This document shows, piece after piece, positions 7,230 through 10,572 of a stretch of 10,572 nt of DNA. The DNA is taken from the NCBI GenBank assembly GCA_021791235.1, contig JAJYXA010000386.1, positions 1 to 10,572 of the forward strand. Direction: 5' to 3'. The translations under genes were made by a program, and so were the position numbers. This DNA is from Pseudomonadota bacterium (GTDB lineage Bacteria > Pseudomonadota > Gammaproteobacteria > Burkholderiales > Thiobacillaceae). The first letter of the stretch is position 1. Every line of letters starts with the position of its first letter. Below the pieces are notes generated by a model that saw only the letters and a list, made by a program, of their open reading frames with translations, had not been told where the DNA came from and made no database searches.

Positions 7230-7805
7230 ATGAGCGAACGCGTATTCAATCTGCCGAACGTCATCACGATGCTGCGCCTGGCCGCGGTGCCCGTCGTCGC
7301 GTGGCTGATCCTGCAGCAGCGCTGGGAGGCGGCCTGCTGGCTGTTCCTCGCCGCCGCGGTATCGGACGGCGTCGACGGCCTGCTGGCGCGCTGGCTCAGG
7401 CAGATGACGCAGCTGGGCGCGGCGCTCGACACCGTCGCCGACAAGACGCTCGGCGTGGTCACGCTGGTGATGCTGACGCAGGCGGGGGCGATCCCGCTGT
7501 GGGTGACGCTGGCGATCCTGCTGCGCGACAGCGTCATCGTGCTGGGCGCATTGAGCTATCGCGGGCTGGCCGGGCATCTGGAAATTCACCCCACCTGGCT
7601 CGGCAAGACCCACGTGTTCGCCGAATTCACGCTGCTGGCGCTGGTGCTGGGCGGGCAGGCCGGACTGCTGGCGCTGGCCAGCTGGCTGCTGCCCCTGTTC
7701 GTCATCGTGTTCGCCATCGCAGTGGTTTCCGGCGTGCAGTACGTATGGATCTGGAGCGCGAAGGCACGGCGCGAGCGCGCGGCCGGCCGGCTCACGCCGC
7801 GCTGA
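7230..7805 (+). CDS. CDP-alcohol phosphatidyltransferase family protein
   Basis: This predicts a 191-residue inner-membrane phospholipid synthesis enzyme. The catalytic CDP-alcohol signature is complete: D46-x2-D49-G50-x2-A53-R54-x8-G63-x3-D67-x3-D71, with all four metal and substrate aspartates. About five or six hydrophobic segments fit the family (roughly 12-30, 33-46, 73-90, 92-110, 127-150 and 153-173). The N-terminal FNLPNVITMLRL resembles phosphatidylglycerophosphate synthase (PgsA), and the length fits, but the alcohol acceptor cannot be decided from sequence: PgsA, a PgsA paralogue and a cardiolipin-synthase-type enzyme remain open. The start is 13 bases after hrpA, so it is probably the third gene of that operon. 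An in-frame ATG at 7194 lies inside hrpA and adds 12 residues that do not resemble the family. Its stop is six bases from the stop of the convergent cyclase gene. Confidence 0.88.
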   Translation: MSERVFNLPNVITMLRLAAVPVVAWLILQQRWEAACWLFLAAAVSDGVDGLLARWLRQMTQLGAALDTVADKTLGVVTLVMLTQAGAIPLWVTLAILLRDSVIVLGALSYRGLAGHLEIHPTWLGKTHVFAEFTLLALVLGGQAGLLALASWLLPLFVIVFAIAVVSGVQYVWIWSAKARRERAAGRLTPR

Positions 7806-7811
7806 CCTGCG

Positions 7812-9023
7812 TTACTGGAACGTCAGAGCCCTCTGCCGTTCCGACCCGCGGCCGGACTTGACCCGATACATGGCGGCGTCGGCGGCGCGAATCAAGGCAT
7901 CTTCGTCGGCGCCGTCGTCGGGGTAGATCGCCTGGCCGATGCTGGCCGAGATGTCCACATCGAGTCCGAAGAAAGAGGTGCCCGCATTCAGCGTCTGCCC
8001 GATCTTGTACGCAACGGCGAGGTGGTCTTCGCGTCCCTGCACGCCTTCGAGCAACACGACAAACTCGTCGCCGCCCAGACGCGCAACGGTATCGGAGTCG
8101 CGAATGCAGGCGGTGAGACGCTTCGCCACTTCCGTCAGAACGGCGTCGCCTACATGGTGGCCGTGCCGATCGTTTATTTCCTTGAAATGGTCCAGATCCA
8201 CATACAGGATGCCCAGCCTGCTGCCATAGCGATTGGCATGGCGGATCGCTTGCTGCAGCCGGTCATAAAACAGCCGCCGGTTGGCCAGCCCGGTCAACGG
8301 GTCGTGCGTGGCTTCTTCGCGCAGCGCCGTGCGCGAATGCTCCAGCTCGGCCATCTGGTCGCGTAGCTGCTGCGACTTCAGCCTGATGTTGCGCAGCGTA
8401 TGCCAGGCGATCAGCGACGCCAGGGAGATCGCAGCGATGCCGAATGCCAGCGTGAGAAGAAGCGCCCTCCGATAGGTCTGGCGCGCCTCGCGCTGGGCAG
8501 TCAGATTGGCGCGCTGATAGGCGCCGCGCAACTCGGCCAGTTGCCGGTTGAGCGCTTCCTGAATGGGGATGGCCTCCTGCATCAGCAACTGGCGTGCGTC
8601 TGCGCGGCGATCGGCATTGAACAGGTCGATCACGCGCCCCTGTACCGCCTGGATGTCGTTGACCAGGCGGGTCTGGTCGTCGAAGTCGCGTTGCTCTGCG
8701 GCGGAAAGTCCGAGTTCGCGCAACGCGTTGCGTCCGCTTCCGACGAGAAAGCCGGCGCGATTGAATTCCATGAAATAGGCATCGCGTTCGAAGGCATCGT
8801 CGGACAGCGCCATGCGGAACAGGCTGTCGGTGCGGATACGCGCCGCCACCTGGATTTGCGTGATGAGATCGATCTTGCGGTTGTGATGCTCGACCGCGAT
8901 GCGCAACTGGGTGCCCATGGCCTGCAACTGAAGCAGGTTGTTCAGCAGCAGGCCGCAGATCAGTGCGATCAGGGCGAAGAAGGCGGCTCCGGTGGTGAGG
9001 GAAAATGCACGCTGTATGGGCAT
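7812..9023 (-). CDS. Membrane diguanylate cyclase with periplasmic helical sensor region
   Basis: This predicts a 403-residue inner-membrane protein that should make cyclic di-GMP from two GTP. TM1 is at about 12-30 and TM2 at about 187-208. Between them lies a roughly 155-residue, mostly helical periplasmic region resembling the four-helix-bundle sensors of chemoreceptors. A short coiled linker (about 212-237) leads into the GGDEF domain: DPLTGLANRR at 241-250, DLDHFKEIND at 276-285, the active site GGDEF at 317-321, and an intact allosteric inhibition site RDSD at 308-311, exactly five residues upstream. It should therefore be active and feedback-inhibited. The start is fixed by an in-frame TGA five codons upstream of ATG 9023. 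It follows the peroxiredoxin gene by 17 bases on the same strand, so the two are likely co-transcribed. No strong ribosome binding site is visible. The periplasmic ligand is unknown. Confidence 0.95.
   Translation of the reverse strand: MPIQRAFSLTTGAAFFALIALICGLLLNNLLQLQAMGTQLRIAVEHHNRKIDLITQIQVAARIRTDSLFRMALSDDAFERDAYFMEFNRAGFLVGSGRNALRELGLSAAEQRDFDDQTRLVNDIQAVQGRVIDLFNADRRADARQLLMQEAIPIQEALNRQLAELRGAYQRANLTAQREARQTYRRALLLTLAFGIAAISLASLIAWHTLRNIRLKSQQLRDQMAELEHSRTALREEATHDPLTGLANRRLFYDRLQQAIRHANRYGSRLGILYVDLDHFKEINDRHGHHVGDAVLTEVAKRLTACIRDSDTVARLGGDEFVVLLEGVQGREDHLAVAYKIGQTLNAGTSFFGLDVDISASIGQAIYPDDGADEDALIRAADAAMYRVKSGRGSERQRALTFQ
7817..7842. other. Strong hairpin over the convergent gene junction
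   Basis: GGAACG (7817-7822) pairs with CGTTCC (7837-7842), and CAGAG (7824-7828) pairs with CTCTG (7831-7835), separated by a single T/C mismatch. The innermost pair must open to form a four-base loop. No T-run follows on either strand, so it is not a canonical intrinsic terminator. It lies inside the last codons of the minus-strand cyclase gene and just past the stop of the plus-strand phosphatidyltransferase gene, where it could serve as a 3'-end stabiliser for the plus-strand transcript. That role is inference. Confidence 0.6.
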
Positions 9024-9040
9024 GGACGCTGGCGATCAGA

Positions 9041-9637
9041 TCATTTCGGTATCGGGTCCATATATTTGGCCGGATGGCTGGGCGGAAGGGCCGTTCCGGC
9101 CCGTTGCAGGGATCGCAGGGTGCGGGCCACGTCGGCTGCGTGGCGTGCCGGATCGACCGTGTCGAAGCGTGCCGCGATGCACCCATCCGGCGCAATGATG
9201 AAAGTACGGCGGCGGGCAAAACGCACGAGACCGAGATTCAGCAGGCTGCCATAGGCAGCGGCCGTTTTCCCGTCCGGATCGGACAGCAGCGGAAACGGCA
9301 ACCGGTATTTGCGGGAAAAATCGGCGTGCGACCGGGGGTCATCGACACTGACCCCCGCCACCGCCGCATCGAGATCGCCCAGCACCCCGATGTCGTCGCG
9401 GAAACGGCAGGCTTCCCGGATGCAGCCGGGCGTGTCGTCCCTGGGGTAGAAATACAGCACCAGCCAGCACCCGGCATAATCGCCCAGGCGGTGGATGCGG
9501 CCGTCCTGATCCGGCAAGGCGAAGTCCGGCGCGGCGCTGCCCTCGACCGCCCGCTGCGCGCCCGGCCGCAGCATCCACAAGGCCACGCTCGCCGCCAGCA
9601 ACGGCAGGGCCAGCCCCCCCAGTATCAGTTTCAACAT
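9041..9637 (-). CDS. Membrane-anchored Bcp/PrxQ-type peroxiredoxin
   Basis: This predicts a 198-residue thiol peroxidase that reduces hydrogen peroxide or organic peroxides. An N-terminal hydrophobic segment (about residues 4-23) looks like an anchor or uncleaved signal; the catalytic domain follows. The signature FYPRDDTPGCIREAC gives the peroxidatic cysteine C72 and a resolving cysteine C77 five residues later, the arrangement of atypical two-Cys PrxQ. The VSVDD and RKYRLPFPLLSD segments and RRTFIIAPDG (Arg 143/144) complete the fold. Most Bcp proteins are cytosolic and about 150 residues, so the anchored form probably works at the periplasmic face, although topology is not proved. I chose ATG 9637 because AGGAGA stands just upstream; an in-frame ATG 18 codons earlier has no such support. 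It is first in a two-gene unit with the diguanylate cyclase. Confidence 0.9.
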   Translation of the reverse strand: MLKLILGGLALPLLAASVALWMLRPGAQRAVEGSAAPDFALPDQDGRIHRLGDYAGCWLVLYFYPRDDTPGCIREACRFRDDIGVLGDLDAAVAGVSVDDPRSHADFSRKYRLPFPLLSDPDGKTAAAYGSLLNLGLVRFARRRTFIIAPDGCIAARFDTVDPARHAADVARTLRSLQRAGTALPPSHPAKYMDPIPK

Positions 9638-9642
9638 GGTGT

Positions 9643-9648
9643 TCTCCT
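9643..9648 (-). promoter_or_regulatory. Ribosome binding site of the peroxiredoxin gene
   Basis: AGGAGA on the minus strand stands five bases before ATG 9637. It is one of only two strong Shine-Dalgarno sequences in the window and decides this start over the ATG at 9691. Confidence 0.8.
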
Positions 9649-9655
9649 GATACCC

Positions 9656-9685
9656 ATCATAGCGGGCCCGGCGCGGCTCGGTAAA
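9656..9685 (-). promoter_or_regulatory. Probable promoter of the peroxiredoxin-cyclase unit
   Basis: On the minus strand a TTTACC -35-like box (9680-9685) and a TATGAT -10 box (9656-9661) are separated by 18 bases. Transcription would begin near 9649, giving a leader of about 12 bases that just includes the ribosome binding site. The -35 box is a partial match. The region is shared with the divergent tRNA-Arg promoter. Confidence 0.5.
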
Positions 9686-9702
9686 ATCCATGCGTGATTC
9701 GG

Positions 9703-9708
9703 TACAAT
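9703..9708 (+). promoter_or_regulatory. -10 box of tRNA-Arg
   Basis: TACAAT lies nine bases before the tRNA, so the primary transcript should carry only a few extra 5' bases. The sequence between the box and the expected start is GC-rich (GCGGGCC), as in stringently controlled stable-RNA promoters. The -35 region about 17 bases upstream (GGTAAA) is a poor match. Confidence 0.55.
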
Positions 9709-9717
9709 GCGGGCCAC

Positions 9718-9793
9718 GCCCCGGTAGCTCAGTGGATAGAGCAACCCCCTCCTAAGGGGTAGGTCGGACGTTCGATTCGTCTTCGGGGCGCCA
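9718..9793 (+). tRNA. tRNA-Arg (anticodon CCT)
   Basis: A 76-base cloverleaf. The acceptor GCCCCGG pairs with TCGGGGC (one G-U pair), the D-arm contains AGCTCAGTGGATAGAGC, the anticodon stem ACCCC/GGGGT carries the loop CTCCTAA with CCT at 34-36, and the T-arm is GGACG-TTCGATT-CGTCT. The discriminator is G and CCA is encoded. It reads the AGG codon, rare in a GC-rich genome of this kind. Confidence 0.96.
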
Positions 9794-9824
9794 TATTCGG
9801 TCGGTGCGCAATGCACAAATGAAA

Positions 9825-9852
9825 ATAGCGGCCTGGGCCGCTATGTGTTTTT
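9825..9852. terminator. Bidirectional intrinsic terminator between convergent tRNAs
   Basis: The stem ATAGCGGC (9825-9832) pairs perfectly with GCCGCTAT (9837-9844) around a CTGG loop. On the plus strand it is followed by GTGTTTTT, and on the minus strand by TTTTCATTT. It should end tRNA-Arg transcription from the left and the tRNA-Ala/tRNA-Glu unit from the right. Confidence 0.85.
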
Positions 9853-9897
9853 GACGTCTGACTTTTGTCGCAACCCGGAAAGGGCTGGTCTTTTTGT

Positions 9898-9917
9898 CAC
9901 CTTGCTGCGGCAAGGTG
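9898..9917. repeat. Inverted repeat abutting the tRNA-Glu 3' end
   Basis: CACCTTGC (9898-9905) and GCAAGGTG (9910-9917) form a perfect 8-bp stem with a four-base loop. On the minus strand it begins within the CCA end of tRNA-Glu and is followed by ACAAAAA, so it has no U-tract and is not a standard terminator. A role in protecting or delaying 3' trimming of the tRNA precursor is possible but unproved. Confidence 0.6.
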
Positions 9918-9991
9918 GCGTCCCCACGGGGATTCGAACCCCGGTTATCGCCGTGAAAGGGCGGTGTCCTAGGCCTCTAGACGATGGGGAC
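9916..9991 (-). tRNA. tRNA-Glu (anticodon TTC)
   Basis: A 76-base cloverleaf on the minus strand, starting GTCCCCATCG and ending with encoded CCA. The anticodon loop is CTTTCAC with TTC at 34-36, and the T-arm is CCGGG-GTTCGAA-type with complementary CCCCG. It is very close to E. coli tRNA-Glu in the D and anticodon regions. The outermost anticodon-stem pair is C27-A43, a mismatch where E. coli has C-G. No promoter is visible in the 44 bases upstream, so it is probably cut out of the tRNA-Ala transcript. Confidence 0.96.
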
Positions 9992-10035
9992 CCGGACGAC
10001 GGCATGAACCGTCAACTACTGCGCGACTTGCGCCG

Positions 10036-10224
10036 CTACTGCTTCTTGCTGGAAAGCTGGGTCAAGGTGACGCCGAGCAGCAATCCGACGAAACCCAATG
10101 GTACCAGCGAGATCCAGACTTCGGCGTTCTCGCTGCCATTCAGCATTTTCCAAAACCCAACAACCAATCCGACGACACTCAGTATCAGCCCCAGCAGCGT
10201 GGTGATGACGCCAAGCCTGTGCAT
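10036..10224 (-). CDS. Small two-TM membrane protein inside a tRNA unit
   Basis: This predicts a 62-residue protein with two hydrophobic helices (about residues 5-25 and 36-56), a short polar loop containing NGSENAE, and a basic C-terminus ending SSKKQ. I do not recognise the family. It is well supported as a gene: AGGAAGG stands directly before ATG 10224, the frame ends in TAG, and hydrophobic segments are clean. It starts 16 bases after the 3' end of tRNA-Ala and stops 44 bases before the 5' end of tRNA-Glu, all on the same strand, and the only promoter seen is the one before tRNA-Ala. The mRNA may therefore be released by tRNA processing, with a leader of about 16 bases holding the ribosome binding site. 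An in-frame ATG at 10332 would read through the tRNA-Ala gene and is rejected. Function is unknown. Confidence 0.75.
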   Translation of the reverse strand: MHRLGVITTLLGLILSVVGLVVGFWKMLNGSENAEVWISLVPLGFVGLLLGVTLTQLSSKKQ

Positions 10225-10227
10225 CGA

Positions 10228-10234
10228 CCTTCCT
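10228..10234 (-). promoter_or_regulatory. Ribosome binding site of the small membrane protein
   Basis: AGGAAGG on the minus strand lies between the tRNA-Ala 3' end and ATG 10224. It sets the start codon and is the main evidence that this short frame is translated. Confidence 0.75.
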
Positions 10235-10240
10235 GTTAGT

Positions 10241-10316
<76 letters not shown>

Positions 10317-10330
10317 CAACGAAGCCGCGC

Positions 10331-10359
10331 ATTCTATAGATGCCTTTCGCGCTTGTAAA
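10331..10359 (-). promoter_or_regulatory. Promoter of the tRNA-Ala/tRNA-Glu unit
   Basis: On the minus strand TTTACA (10354-10359) and TAGAAT (10331-10336) are separated by exactly 17 bases, the best sigma-70-type match in the window. A GC-rich discriminator (GCGCGGC) follows, typical of stable-RNA promoters under stringent control. Transcription should start about eight bases before tRNA-Ala. Confidence 0.75.
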
Positions 10360-10374
10360 GCCTTCGCGGCCACT

Positions 10375-10572
10375 TCAATCGGGAAAAAGTTTGCCGGGGT
10401 TGAGCAGGCCGTGCGGATCGAATTGCTGCTTGATCGCGCGCATCAGGGCGAGCGTGGCAGGATCGATTTCGCGGTCGACGAAGCGGCGCTTTTCGGTGCC
10501 GATGCCATGCTCGCCCGAGAGCGTTCCGCCCAGCGCCAGCACGCGCAGCATGATGGCGTCGAGCGCCAGGTG
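10375..10572 (-). CDS. glcD: FAD-linked oxidase, GlcD-like, C-terminal part
   Basis: Only the last 65 codons and the TGA stop are in the window; the gene runs off the right edge. The visible part contains LGGTLSGEHGIGTEKRRF at about residues 14-31 and FDPHGLLNPGKLFP near the end, which are the diagnostic C-terminal motifs of the FAD-linked oxidase family that includes the glycolate oxidase subunit GlcD and D-lactate dehydrogenases. The histidine in GEHG and the Asn-Pro-Gly-Lys tail help bind flavin and substrate in this family. In these enzymes an alpha-hydroxy acid such as glycolate is oxidised and electrons pass to the quinone pool. GlcD is the likeliest member, but the fragment alone cannot exclude a D-lactate or D-2-hydroxyglutarate enzyme. 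Any glcE and glcF partners would lie beyond the window or elsewhere. The tRNA-Ala promoter lies directly downstream of its stop, and I see no strong terminator between. Confidence 0.85.
   Translation of the reverse strand, partial: HLALDAIMLRVLALGGTLSGEHGIGTEKRRFVDREIDPATLALMRAIKQQFDPHGLLNPGKLFPD

Noticed and set aside
5411..7537. 708-residue minus-strand open frame antisense to hrpA
   Set aside because: It is a high-GC shadow of hrpA: low-complexity His/Gln/Arg/Leu composition, no recognisable domain, and it runs across the start of the phosphatidyltransferase gene.
9690..9755. 21-codon plus-strand frame after a TAAAAT box just before tRNA-Arg
   Set aside because: It runs into the tRNA gene, has no ribosome binding site and gives no recognisable peptide.
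9718..9915. tRNA-Arg as an attachment site for an integrated element
   Set aside because: There is no integrase, no duplicate of the tRNA 3' end within the window, and the flanking genes look like core genome.
9998..10020. TTGACG as a -35 box, and a 5-bp hairpin, just upstream of tRNA-Glu
   Set aside because: Any matching -10 box would fall inside the tRNA, and none is seen; the 5-bp stem is too short to support a function.

Overview
This is a GC-rich chromosomal window whose gene order and protein types suggest a betaproteobacterium, perhaps a Thiobacillus-like member of the Nitrosomonadales. That placement is inferred from protein style (HrpA with its long C-terminal extension, a UPF0149 protein, a Bcp-type peroxiredoxin, a GlcD-type oxidase and bacterial tRNAs with encoded CCA) and was not tested by any search. 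I see no phage, plasmid, insertion sequence, integrase or CRISPR array. Most of the window is ordinary core genome.

Left part (1-2732). A palindromic intergenic repeat at 12-113 is followed by four closely spaced minus-strand genes. In transcription order these are a UPF0149 protein (2732-2058), a HAD-IB phosphatase (2023-1355), an apparently cytoplasmic PDC/Cache-domain protein (1325-363) and a 78-residue antitoxin-like small protein (339-103). The gaps are 34, 29 and 23 bases, so they look like one operon.

Middle (2785-7805). Only 52 bases separate the UPF0149 start from a plus-strand group: a CbiM-like membrane protein, the DEAH helicase HrpA (starting 29 bases inside the previous gene) and a CDP-alcohol phosphatidyltransferase 13 bases after hrpA. 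A probable -10 box ends six bases before the first ATG, so the leading transcript may be leaderless.

Right-middle (7812-9637). A minus-strand pair, a membrane-anchored Bcp/PrxQ-type peroxiredoxin followed after 17 bases by a two-TM diguanylate cyclase, converges on the phosphatidyltransferase gene with a 6-base gap. A strong hairpin without a U-tract lies over that junction.

Right end (9638-10572). tRNA-Arg(CCT) on the plus strand converges on a minus-strand unit of tRNA-Ala(GGC), a 62-residue two-TM protein and tRNA-Glu(TTC), with a bidirectional terminator between them. The window ends in the last 65 codons of a GlcD-like FAD-linked oxidase. No stretch longer than 300 bases lacks a gene.

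The items most worth a second look are the protein gene inside the tRNA unit, the doublet of covarying hairpins at the left end, the orphan antitoxin-like gene, the PDC protein with no output domain, and the peroxiredoxin/cyclase pairing. I did not find a clearly new multi-gene system.
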